Under the pieces are notes generated by a model, which worked only from the letters and a program-made list of their open reading frames with translations, was not told where the DNA came from and made no database searches. Below, in pieces: positions 53,016 through 64,000 of a stretch of 64,000 bases of DNA. Source of the stretch: Incurvaria masculella (lineage: Eukaryota > Arthropoda > Insecta > Lepidoptera > Incurvariidae). Every line of letters begins with the position of its first letter. Within the stretch, counting starts at the first letter, position 1. Both the position numbers and the translations under genes were made by a program. The DNA lies in assembly GCA_946894095.1 (NCBI GenBank), contig OX335645.2:10253001-10317000 (forward strand), written 5' to 3'.

Positions 53016-53730
53016 AATCCGAAATTCAAACAACAAAACTTTTGGTCGACTCTTACAACGTGCACGGGAAGAAACCGATTGTATTTTTTTAAAAGCCGGA
53101 ACCCACACGTCTCAAAACTGTTGATCTTTATCCAATTGAAGCGATTCTGCTTCTGGTAGGACAATGAGCTGACGTCACAAATTCGTCGTGAATTTGCGCT
53201 GACATACTGTGCCTGGCCGATTTAACTCAGTCTGGATATCGCGTGGGTGGCTGCCAACCGTTTATATTGAAGTACATAAATTAAGGTTCTTAATGCATGT
53301 TCCAGTTGGCTGGCGGACATTGTGAAGTTCCTCGTACCTTGCCGGACCCTCCATATACAGAAGCAGTTTCCATCTTATTAGCCAGCAGAAACATCATTGG
53401 CAATGCTTGGGTGGGAAAATTAGACCAACGCAAGGAGGTTTGAAATAAACTCTTTATCGTGTTCAGTTCCACTTTGTTCAAATATAAAGGTTGTAATTAG
53501 TAGAACGTTTTTTTCTGTTGTTTTATGTTTGATCATAATTTACATTTAAATGCAATGGTTTGATCATTATTAGATTATGGTAATATAATACAAGTGTATA
53601 ACTCGTCAGGTTTTCTCTTCTGAATTTACTGAATTAGTGGAGTTGCCACTGGAAACAGTCAGTAGATTGGACAGATGTGAATGTAACTAAGGCATAGCAT
53701 ATTCGCTCTAGACAACATCAAATGATAATA
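53016..53730. other. Stretch without recognised gene
   Basis: No gene or clear repeat recognised. Confidence 0.4.
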
Positions 53731-53731
53731 T

Positions 53732-54775
53732 GAAATAAGTCTCCCTGCAAGGTTGATACCGACTGTATTGATAGCGAGCGTGCAGACGTGCATGGAGAGA
53801 AAGCTGAGCCGATTGGCTCCAGAAAGAATATAGACTAGGAGGTCGCGACAAAAATGGTAACGATAATGTAAATGGCTGAAACTGGATTCACAGGATAAAG
53901 TCCAACCCTCTGAATCTAAATGTGTTTGCCCGCATCAAGTGGTTGCGTTACGTAGATAAGGTGCCTGAAAATTTTGTTATGGTGACGAAAAATATATATA
54001 TGGTAAAGTAAATGGCTACAAACAACGAAGCATGAAAGTATCAGTACATACTTGCTTAGCAATACCCAAACTAAACAAATCTTTGGTTGTATTTCGTAGT
54101 TATAGGCGATTTAGGTTACAGATATAAATTAAGGTATATTTAAGTATTTATTAAAAAAGCGACAGGTTATTGTTGTATAATTAATAGGTATCAATATTTC
54201 TAGACAATCAGTATATTCATCAGCAGGTAAATACCAACATCTATTTGATATAGCCAATCTAGATAACGCAACCACTTGGCGCAGGCAGACAGACATATTT
54301 AGCATCAGAGGACTGGTCCCTAACATGTGAACCCAGATTCAGCCATTTACCTTATCGTGACCAAAAATGTCGCGACCTCCCGGAATAATAATAAATAATC
54401 ATATGAAATAAACCTCTCTGCGCGGTTGGCAACGACAGTGTTAATAGCTGCCGGACAAACGTGCATGAAAGAATATAGAGCGCAATCGCTTCAGAAGGAA
54501 TAATAACTCCAACACATGATCATTTGAAATAAGTTTCCCCGACCCCGACCGAGTGCCACCGACTGTGTTTAAAGCGACTATGAAATAAGTCTCCCCGCTC
54601 GAGTTCCACCGACTGTGTTTAAAGCGACCGGACAGACGTGCATGCGAAGAAGGCCGAATTAGCTTCATAATTTGAAGCATATGTTGATATTTAATAAGTC
54701 AACCTGCTCGAATCCCACCGACGAGACGTGCATGCAAAGAAGGCAGAGCGGATTGGCTCTAGAAGGAATATGAAA
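53732..54775. repeat. Degenerate minisatellite-like array, ~100-bp units
   Basis: At least five diverged units share the order AATAAGTCTCCCCGC, CACCGACTGTGTTTAAAGCG, GGACAGACGTGCATGCGAAG and CCGATTGGCTCCAGAAGGAA (at about 53,732, 54,405, 54,528, 54,582 and 54,690). A further start lies near 55,235. A foldback element at about 53,843-54,381 interrupts the array. Non-coding. Confidence 0.65.
53843..54381. mobile_element. Foldback element with ~130-bp arms
   Basis: GGAGGTCGCGACAAAAATGG at the left is mirrored by CCAAAAATGTCGCGACCTCC at the right. The arms also share GTAAATGGCTGAA and AAGTGGTTGCGTTA. The arms are diverged and enclose about 260 bp of AT-rich sequence without an ORF. The element sits inside the minisatellite-like array. 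Confidence 0.65.
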
Positions 54776-54905
54776 TGAAATGAAATGAAATAATACTTTA
54801 TTTGCAGCCATACGGTACAAAAAGGCGAAAATTATTGCCATAAGGCATTTTCTACCATTCAACCTTAGAGATGTAGGTGCAGTGAGGCGGGCAAAAAAAA
54901 TAACG
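54772..54905 (-). mobile_element. LINE 3' end, (TTTCA)n tail type, second copy
   Basis: Shares GAAATGAAATGAAATAATAC, CTTTATTTGCAGCC, AAAAAGGCG and ATTCAACCTTAGAGATGTAG with 52404-52535. Confidence 0.65.
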
Positions 54906-57900
54906 TAGAACAAAATTAATTAGAGAAAATATTAACTAACCTAAAAATAAGGATTTATATATTAAAATAAATTACATACGTACATCCACTTAGACATATT
55001 AATAGACATAAGATACAAAAATACATATATTATTATAGAACATATGAACAGATTTACACATACAAAAAAAAATACATATATATATATTTGATAAATAGCG
55101 GTAAAAAAATCAAGATTTTTGAGAACAATGTGACAAGAAACAATCAGGAAGTAAGGAAATGACATTTAAGACGCTCTTTAAATATATTAATTGACTGAGA
55201 ATAGGTACCTGCTGCCATAAATGATAATTTATAAAATAAGTCTCCCCAACGATTGTTTGCAGTCACATATTAATTGCCTAGTGCTTTAGCGAGAGTTTAG
55301 TAACCTGTCACCTAAACCAGATAGTAATTTCAGTTCCCCTCGCTTATCTTAGGCTCGTCCCCGCTTAGCTTTAGCCTTGACTCAAACAAACTTTGCTCAT
55401 TGAGGCATTTGTTCTTCAAACTAACCTTTTATCTTGTTTATTACTCTACCAATTCCGTCAATCGGAATCATTACACAGAAGTGGGATGGTCAGATAAGTT
55501 TACCAACGTACCTTAATATTTATGAAATAAATATTGCATAGTCGATCGTTTAAAAATACATTACTCAGAGAACAGTTCGACCGTGAGAGCTGAATTAGCA
55601 TGTACATGCTTAGAAGTAACAAACACGAATAACAATGAGCATAAAATCATCCAAATATAAGCTTTAGCGTAGACATGGCATATTAATACAAAGTAGAAAC
55701 GGTACGTGTCATGAGAACCCAGTACGTGTGATTGCTACTGGCACGAAGTGGCTACTGGTTCTTTACGCTCTCCATACAAACGCAGATTGGACATTATTTG
55801 AAATAGACTTTTCTAATTCACTAGAGTTATTATATAAAAACAATTAATGAACGTCTGTTTTCCATAAGTACAGTAAAGAGTACGCTTCGCACTGAATATT
55901 CTGAGGTTCTGAGATCCCATCCGGATCTCAGATGGCATATGTCCTTACTTTTTATCTATTTGTGCAACTGACATTTAGGTGACAGAGAGGAAACGTTAAA
56001 AAATCTCCCGATAGCAAATTAACAAAGGCACGGTTGGGGAACGGAAAAAAATATATGTTTGCTTCTTTCATGCTGATTATTACGCACTGTAAAATAATAA
56101 TAATTTTAGTAAGCAGGTACCTCATATTTATTTTTTCCTAACACAGCCAAGTAAAGCAATGCAATTTTTATTTGAGGTTGATATCCAATGTTAACTTAAA
56201 CAGTGAGTGTGAGATACATTTTCAATGTAAATTATAACAACTTTATAACTTCTGCGTTTAATTGTTTTTGCACAGATGCGTCTATGAAACAGCGCTTAAC
56301 ATTTTCGCAGAATGTAAACAATTTTGAAACCGTAACTCGCTCCGGGGTTTTACAATTTTATTGATTTCTTTAAGCCTCGAGTCGGGTAGCCTTATCCGTC
56401 GACGTTTATCGCCTGAAATTATACAATTTCATCTGTGGAGCGGATCTTTTATTGAAATGGAGATAATTAATCGGCAATTACGATGCCATGTGTAATATTA
56501 TGAGGCTTACCGCTGCGTCTCGGAGCTCGCACGCTGCGCCTGCGCCGCTTCTCTGCCGGCCGAGCTATAAACTGAATGAGACATGTCACGATCCACTATA
56601 TCTTTTAATATTGACTTTAATGCCTACTTAGCCCATATTTGATGTTAAATTCTAATATTACAGCGGAGAGTACGCTATAACAATAATGAGGAAACCATTT
56701 TTGGGAAAACGAAAGTTTATGTATGCAGACTGCCTTCCTTCCGACAGTCTCCCGGAGTGAGTTTTATGTAAGTGTCATTGTTTTTAGTAGTCAAATTATA
56801 TTATAAAAATGTCTCGAATTACAAACGAGAGCTTAATTTACATCATTATGCTGGCCGTTCGAGGCAATTCCGTTTCTCGTTTTACTGTTTTATAATTTGC
56901 TTCAATGCCCCTTTTAGAATAGATAATTTCGACTTTTCGTCTGTGAGTAAAGTTGAAATATATGAGTTTGTCTGAATGTTCTAGTATCTTCGGAGCTCTC
57001 ACGATGTTGTGATTTTCCCACGTGTGCGATGCACTGGATAACATACATCAGATAACCGCCGTGTATTTTCAACGCCGCCACCACGAGCGCCGCTCCGTGG
57101 CAGGTCTAGATGCCCAGCTGCGTTTCTTATAAAATACCGATGGCGATCGATTACATCAATATAGTCACATCGTGTTACGTCGCAAATATCAAATATCTCT
57201 AGTTATATATCAATGAAGTGATGATTTCCTCAAATAATGATTTCTTGCATTTGTGAGATGGGATTGATCCTATGTAGATCCAATTCAATGGATTTACATT
57301 GTCTCTAATCATCTAATTAAATCTCTAGGCAAACGGCCTAGAGATTTTCAAAGAAACATTGTCTTTTGCCAATAAGGTAATCTTGATGGCGACTATACAG
57401 GGTATAAATGACAGTCCGATCCTTTATTTAAACAACGTAAACTATATTCGACATCTCTTATTTGGTTTATATTTGAATCGGCGAAAATTTCCTTATTACT
57501 TTTGAATTAAATGTTTTAAAAATTTTCTGTTTCGACAGTTTTCAAATGCAAATATCTCGTAAATTACTGGTCGGATTTTATTGACATTTTCACCATTTAA
57601 GATAATACGTCGAAAACTCTATAAGCTTATGAAAATAAAAGTACGGTCTTTTACAACTTGTATAAATATTTTTTATCATCTCTTCTACGGAGACTGCTGC
57701 TAAGTTAGTCCCTTATATTTAAATTATATAAGTGCCAAGAAATATTCGAGCCTTCTATTTCAAGGTTTGAACATTCTACTAAGTCGATATTACATTCATC
57801 TCAAATAAAAAACTGGAATGTTCTTCCTTCCATATTGTTCGCAAATGAAAACTGAAAAGTCTCAAAGGCTCTATCTATCCCTTCCGTCAGTTCCACCAGG

Positions 57901-60900
57901 TGTTTCACTCTAAATAAATCATTGTACGATGCTCATAGAAACGGCACTATTTCAGCCTGTTTCCTGGCTAATTTCAGTGTGGGAATACAACTCTTCTCTC
58001 TGCGTTTACAATAATGTTGATGATTCACTTGACTGAAATAGAAACATATTAGAATGTTTATTTTAACAGGACTGTCTGTTAGCATGAGTAACTTGTCTCA
58101 ATGTTAGCTGGAGCTTATCAACAGTAAACAGGAAATTCTTGTGATATAGCAGGAACCGAATGTTCTCATGTGTATACAGTTCGTGTCCGTCATTGGATTT
58201 CAAAAAAATATAAAAATATAGTTGTCATATTCTATGTTGAGAAAGCATCCGATAATATATTTTACCTTTTCTTATGAGCAAGCAAGTTGTTTTCATACGA
58301 GTATAATAGTTGATTAACTTAATTGCATTAAAAAAATCTGTACGTATACACCGGTAGAACAAACGTGGGCAATGCGTTTTACTAATACCGCCATTATTCT
58401 TTGACATTCCCACAGTGTTTGATTTATAAATACATCATAATCTACATTTTGAGCATTGCCTACAAATATTGCCCATATCGCGGCTTCATATCGCAAAAAA
58501 AATCGACGATCATTTTAGGATTTGTAAGAACGGGCTACTCACGGTGTGGGTTATAACTTACAGACCCTAAAACGAGTGTAAACCTCGGTAATATCATATA
58601 CGAGAAATGATCGCCTAAAAAATTATAAAAGTAAGAAAACAATAAAAAGAAGAGACGCACTACGCGTGACCTTGTTATCGTTTTGTCACGAGGATTTATG
58701 GTCGTCTCCGCGGCGCCGCTCCACACTAAATATGTGCTACTGTATTAAAGAAACAAAAAACAAACATGGCCGTTGCCACCGCACCGCGCGCCTCCAGACT
58801 GAAGGAGCCGCCACTTCAGATGCAGCTGAACTTAGAGGGGAAGTAACTTTGTCAGTAACATCGCACTACCCATCGCATATCAGATCTTGTGAGAGAAAAT
58901 TAAATTACTAGCAGTGGACGTACTTTAGTAAAAATGTTTATGACTTTGAAATCGATTATGAATTTTTAAATTCCAGCCTTACACTACTTGTATCCCCATC
59001 TTTGTCTCCTCCTATCCCACCTTTCTTTACATGTAAGCAAGGGTGATATATTTTCACGATTATAAAGGTGATCTTGAAATAGTGCCAATAAGTGTGCAAT
59101 GACTCTTGAAAAGCATATAAATATCCCGAGGATTATCAATAAAAATCTTGGAACAGAGGACAATAGTCTCTTTTACATTACGAAGAACGTATAACTACCG
59201 TTTACATAAAATCATATTATCATAGCTTTAAGGATTGAAAATCACAAAAAAAACTATGTGGATGTAGAAAAAGGGTATGGCCATATGTTGCGGCTCATGT
59301 CACAACACACATGGGTGCGTAATAAAGATGTGCTTAATATCGCGGGATGAAGCGTGCCCACTGTGCGTGGCTTTACGACGAAGTGCACTCGCCCCGTGTT
59401 TACATTAGCGTCAACACTTCAACTCTTGTCACTAAACTTAAGCACCATTGGGAGAGGCATTTGTATTGTTTATGAACTTCAAATCGACTCTTTGATCATT
59501 ATTACTTGTGCTGAAATATTGGGATAATTCAGGTATATCTTAATGAAAAACATTTATTATTTTTCGGTACTTTTTTATGTCACTATTTAAGTACTGGACC
59601 GATTTTGATGATATTCTACTTTTGGTAATAAAATTAGAGAGGTATTTGAGATTTATTTCTGCCATGCTGACGTCAACCATAGAGTAAAAGGGACTCAGGA
59701 ATTCCTTCTCTTTCCAGTGTATACAATTGAGAGGAAAAGGCTGTACTGCTACATATATTCGTTTAATAAATAACAAGGCGTTAATTACAAACCATACCTG
59801 AGTGAATCCAGGTAGCGTAGACTAGTATGCAATTGTTAACTTTACGTTAAACATCAAAACTTTACCACTTCTGTTAAATTCCATTCAAATACCATCTATC
59901 TACTTCGCCTGACGCCGTCAGATCTGATAACATTTCCACACTTGCATGCACAACATAATAAATTAAATACATGGTAACTACACACAGTTGTTTGTCCGTC
60001 AAGTAGATTTCTAATTTGATAAACATGTCAACAGTTTATCGCTTTGGTTGAAATCCATAGGAGGCCTGAATTATGCTTTAGTCATAAATACCTAAAATTT
60101 AAGTAATAAACGTTACGGTGCAATGCGGGTAGGTGCACAGGTAGATCTAGGTACACTCTAATACATGTACATATCATGCCAATGTGTATGCTAAGAATCG
60201 AGATGAATGTATTGAATGGATACGATATTACCGCTATCTCTTTAATTTGTGGTAGTAATATAATGAAATCTACACAGATGAATTGTTTTCAGATTTTGAA
60301 AACTATCAGAAAATTGTATATTTAATTGTTTTCAATGTTTCAAGTCGTAGTGAGCTCCCTCGCGAAATTTGTCTTCACGTTTAGCATCGGTGTGAATTTA
60401 CTTAAGAGAGAAAGAAAGCGCTGGAAACGGGTATCGAACAGACGCTTACCGGTGTGAGAGGCGCACACCCAAATGGCAAAGAAACGAAAACTAAGAATTA
60501 ATCGAAAATATTTAGTTGGTGTAAACGCAATACCCGAACAAAACGTGGGTGAAGAATTTTGTTTTTCTTTGTTTTCTCTCCGATCGCAACTATTTTATAA
60601 TTAGTCAAGTATGTAGGAATGAGTAGGTAAATATGTTTTGACATTATGAAGGCGACCCGCAGTCGCAAGGTCTGCACTAATCACAAGTATAGCTCACCCA
60701 CGGATAAACTTTTAATGAATGTAACTACACGAGGCGGAGCCCCCGCTGCGCCGCCGCCGAGGACTCCCGAGAATGTGGAACGCGCCAGAGTATGTCAATG
60801 TGGCAGCAGCCCGCGCGGAATTCATAGAAGAAAATATCGCCGTAGTCGTCAATTAAATCGTAGTTGCCGCAACATTACCACACAATGCGCGTGCGACGCC

Positions 60901-61480
60901 GTACGTCATGCGATGATGGAAGACGGCAGCTAGCCGGTGTAACAGGCAGGAATGAATCCCCGGTAATTTTGAATCCCTTACAATGGTCGCCATTGATCCC
61001 CGGTATTGTTTAATAAACACTGCCATAAAAGTAATGACCCTAACGACTATAAACAAACCACGCTCGCGCCAAACGCTCTCAAGTGGCTAGGAGGACGTAG
61101 GCAGCGGACGTAGGTAAATAGTGAATGAAGTGATACTGTTAAATACTTTTAGAGTTCCGTTCCCCAAGATAATAGACTAGGAGGTGGCGATTTGATATTT
61201 GAATCATCTTGAGTCCTATAAATAAAAGCTAATCGCTGACAACCTTTTTTACTGGTCGATAGTATCCGCGGATCTATCAGTGTTTGGCGTAACTTAGTGT
61301 AGTTCAATTACCAAAAAAGTTTAAACAAATGAAATGAAAAAAAAAGTTTACTAATGAAGCTTAATTTCTGGCAGGTTTCATGACCAAAGTGGGAAAGTAG
61401 GAAAAAAATTGAAGTAAGTATCCACCATTACCTTACATTAAGTATGTACATTAGTAAAGCATAAATGAAGTATCTAACAA
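54906..61480. other. Long stretch without recognised gene
   Basis: More than 6 kb without a defensible exon, RNA gene or delimited transposon. It contains an 11-bp perfect hairpin at 57320-57346 and GC-rich patches near 56,510-56,570 and 60,730-60,850. It may be intronic or intergenic regulatory DNA. Confidence 0.45.
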
Positions 61481-62330
61481 GATGTTGCTCTTTGCGGACG
61501 ATTGCAAGTTTTATAAAATTATTAAAAATAGTCACGACTCAATTCTTTTACAAAACGATATTAATCGAGTCTCTTTGCGGTGATTTAAAAACAAAATGTC
61601 CCTAAATTTTCTAAAGTGTTTCAAATTACTTTTACGCGTAAACGAAAACCAGTTTTAACCGAATATTATGTTAACGGCAATACGCTTAAGCAAGTGGATA
61701 TTATTCGTGACCTAGGTTTGGTATTAGATAAAAAAACTTTCATTTAATGCTCATATAGACAACATAATTTCTCGTTCTTTTAAAATGCTAGGTTTCAAAC
61801 GTAATAGCAAAGTTTTTAAAAATCCTGCGGAAAAAGTTGCATTATTTAACAGTCTTGTAAGAAGCATACTAGAATATGCTAGGCCAGTGTGGAATCCCAG
61901 CTACAAATTACATATACTCGTACAACGCATCGAGCGTAGTCAAAAGATGTTTTAAAACTTTTTATCTTTTTTTGACAATAAAGGGAAGTTTCTTCCTAAC
62001 TACACTGACGGACTGATTTTTTATGGAGTCAATTCTCTTGAAAAGAGAAGATTGCATTCGGATATTATTATTATTTTTACAATTATTAATAATCAAGTAT
62101 TAAGACCTTTCCTTTTGAGCCAGATAAATTTTAACGTACCAAGACCAAATTCAAGTCCTAAATCCCTCTAAAACTAAAAAAACATAAGACTAATTTAGGT
62201 ATATATTCAGCACTTTCTAGGATCTCTTCAAATTATAATGCATTCGTTCATCATCACGATATTGATATATCGGCCCCATCACTAGAATCACTTAAAAATA
62301 AATTCAAAACCTGTATGTAATTATTTCCCC
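61481..62330 (+). pseudogene. Decayed LINE reverse-transcriptase fragment
   Basis: Frames shift several times but together show the RT catalytic core KMLLFADDCKFYKIIK (61,481 onwards), a thumb-like VDIIRDLGLVLDKK, then FKMLGFKRNS and SILEYARPVWNPSYKLHI. This matches the C-terminal half of a Jockey-like LINE ORF2. At least two frameshifts and several stops are present. The 5' half is missing. Confidence 0.8.
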
Positions 62331-62743
62331 TCCTTTGATCTTTGTAATAATGTTCACTCACTTTTAAACACGTGTTATTTTAGTTGATATATTTTGTTTT
62401 GTAGCGTGTTTATATGCCATGATTTATTTATTTTTATTCTTTTTATTAGAATTAAGTTAATGCCCTACCGTTAGACTTAAGGAAATGTTAATAACCATGT
62501 TGTGTTTGTCCATTATTGCTGATAGTTTCACTTTTTTTATATCTTAGTTTTGTTATTACCATGTAAGAAATGAGTCACTTTTGACAAACCTAATAAAAAA
62601 AAAAACAACTCAATCGTCTCGAATATTTTACAGGTTTTTGTAGTTAAATACATAAATCACATTTCGAAATGGCTAATTTTATGTTTTTGTAAGTTCTAAG
62701 TAGAGTAGTCCTAAGCAAGTGTTAACGTTGCGTTCCGAAATTA
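62331..62743. other. Stretch without recognised gene
   Basis: AT-rich, probably the 3' UTR of the LINE remnant followed by unique sequence; AATAAAAAAAAAAAC at about 62,590-62,604 could be its poly(A) end. Confidence 0.4.
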
Positions 62744-63103
62744 CAGAGTGGTCTAGTGACTAGAGGACTTGCCTTTCATGCGAGAGGTCTGGGTTCAAAT
62801 CCTCGCCCCGGCCATGTACCACTTTCTTTCTCTTTCTGTTTTGGATAAGTTAGTTACGAATGCGAGCTGTTCCATGGCTCGGAACTCATGTAAAACTATA
62901 GGTCCCCTACCCCTACTTATTGGTAGGGTCAAGCCCGCCTGCGTTGGTGCCACCGAATTGGATAAAACGATGGTTAATCCAGATAAATGTAGTCGTGTTC
63001 ACAAAGGAAAGGTCCTGGCATGGTACTTTATTCCTTCGGAAAAGTGATGTATTAGGCTAATATCATAACGGTAGTTGTATGGTATCAGCCATCCATGTCA
63101 GGG
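62744..63103 (+). mobile_element. tRNA-headed SINE with shared 3' tail
   Basis: The head reads TACAGAGTGGTCTAGTGACT (A box) and AGGTCTGGGTTCAAATCCTC (B box), then GCCCCGGCC. The tail reads GGTCCTGGCATGGTAC, GATGTATTAGGCTAATATCA and GGTATCAGCCATCCATGTC, as in the 5S-headed SINEs. No A-run follows; it abuts a LINE fragment at about 63,108. Confidence 0.8.
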
Positions 63104-63107
63104 TCGG

Positions 63108-63800
63108 TCCCCTCCGTCTTCTCTCTACCATCGCACAACGCGGAACAGGCAGAAAATGCACCTATTCACTGGCGACATTCCAAAAATCAAAACCAACCGA
63201 TCCTATAGGTCATTTATCTATGGGGTCGGTAAACTATAGAATGTAGTAATACTCCCTGCCGAGGTATTTTTCCCAAAGTAAAACCTGGGGTCCTTCAAAC
63301 ATGAAAGCACCTCGTCCGCCGGCATGGTTTTCGCAGCCCCCTTTAAAGTTCGAAAGCGCAAGGTCGTCGTCGGGCACCTTAAGAACGGCCCATAAGCTAT
63401 GCTCCCCATACAAACGTAGTTTACTAATCATTTCGAAACCGCTATTCCAATTAAATTGATATTTAAAATCTAATATCAGGTAATAAATATCTGTGTCTGC
63501 ATGCTTTTGTTTTTTTGAAAAATCCAAACCGAATTAAATTGAAGCATATAGAAAATTTTCATACGAATTTTGTTTTCTCTGTGGTTTGACCCAGAATACA
63601 TTTACCGAAAAAACAAAGGCATGCAGACACAGATATTTGTAACCTAATATTAGATACCAAATATCAAGTAAGTTGGAACAGTTGTTTTCAAATTATTAGT
63701 AAACTACGTTTGTATGGGAGGCGAAATTTTCTGATGCTTACGGGCCGACCTTAAGACGTCCTGGCGTACGCCATATGCCGAGCTTAACATAAAGAATGGT
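63108..63800 (+). pseudogene. 3' end fragment of the 36.7-kb LINE family, split by a MITE
   Basis: 63108-63384 matches the last part of the intact LINE ORF (CCATCGCACAACGCGGAACA; FIYGVGKL then a stop in place of Trp). 63757-63800 continues its 3' UTR (GTCCTGGCGTACGCCATATG). The join point is filled by the foldback MITE. Confidence 0.85.
63386..63747. mobile_element. Foldback MITE inserted in the LINE fragment
   Basis: Ends CGGCCCATAAGC and GCTTACGGGCCG. The flanks ACCTTAAGA (63376-63384 and 63748-63756) are a 9-bp or slightly different target duplication; the undisturbed LINE copy has ACCTTAAG once. Long inner arms include AAATATCTGTGTCTGCATGC and its complement, and TACAAACGTAGTTTACTAAT and its complement. 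No ORF. Confidence 0.8.
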
Positions 63801-64000
63801 TCCATGAAAAAACATCTGTTTGTAGCCTGGGTTTAAAGGTGACCCCAGGACGTATGAATAACTTCAAGTTCATGCACACCGCATAAAAAGCGAAATTTTC
63901 GGACTATTCTCGGGTGAAATCTCTTAACATTTATATCCGACATATTATTTTTGCCCTCAAATAATTTCTTGAATAGCACATATTTGTCAGAAATGTGTCT

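Noticed and set aside
60646..60933. 95-aa Arg/Pro-rich ORF
   Set aside because: Composition follows a GC-rich patch; no domain, signal peptide or neighbouring exon.
62744..62815. Candidate tRNA gene
   Set aside because: A and B boxes are present but it continues into the shared SINE tail; it is a SINE head rather than a functional tRNA gene.

Overview
This window is nuclear DNA from an insect, most likely a moth or butterfly. It has an AT-rich background, many short interspersed repeats, LINE 3' tails with (ATT)n or (TTTCA)n, a mariner copy, and three copies of a repeat beginning CCGGCCAAGTGCGAGTCGGACTCG that I associate with Lepidoptera. I find no host protein-coding exon I can defend. The window reads as intergenic or intronic DNA filled with transposable elements.

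The main feature is a complete Polinton/Maverick, a virus-like DNA transposon, at 3657-18623 (14,967 bp). It has 196-bp terminal inverted repeats (TIRs) and a perfect 6-bp target duplication, AACCTA (3651-3656 and 18624-18629). The minus strand carries a compact block: packaging ATPase, a conserved unknown protein, a fibre-like small protein, a chromodomain integrase, a PLA2-domain virion protein, an adenain-type protease, a minor capsid protein, a major capsid protein and a conserved 160-aa protein. A protein-primed DNA polymerase B (1166 aa) follows to the right, also on the minus strand. Two small spliced genes flank the polymerase region: a plus-strand gene with a 90-bp intron and a minus-strand three-exon gene whose start codon appears to be split by an intron. 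All long ORFs are open, so the copy looks young or under recent constraint. The protease has no start codon of its own. It lies in the -1 frame after the PLA2 gene, entered exactly at the slippery heptamer A AAA AAC followed by a TAG stop, which suggests a retrovirus-style programmed frameshift.

The Polinton sits in a nest of elements. A palindromic MITE (halves at 3407-3513 and 19015-19112) is split by a 5'-truncated Jockey/CR1-like LINE. That LINE is split in its 3' UTR by the Polinton, and the Polinton itself carries a TTAA-flanked MITE at 11829-12230.

The rest of the window holds: 5S-rRNA-headed and tRNA-headed SINEs that share one 3' tail (several copies); an intact single-ORF LINE (about 36,700-40,220, ORF 1017 aa); a 953-bp TRIM-like element with two identical 244-bp LTRs (42534-43486); a dead mariner (50432-51725); a degenerate minisatellite interrupted by a foldback element (53.7-54.8 kb); decayed LINE fragments; and a foldback MITE inside a LINE fragment (about 63386-63747). 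Long stretches between these contain nothing I recognise.
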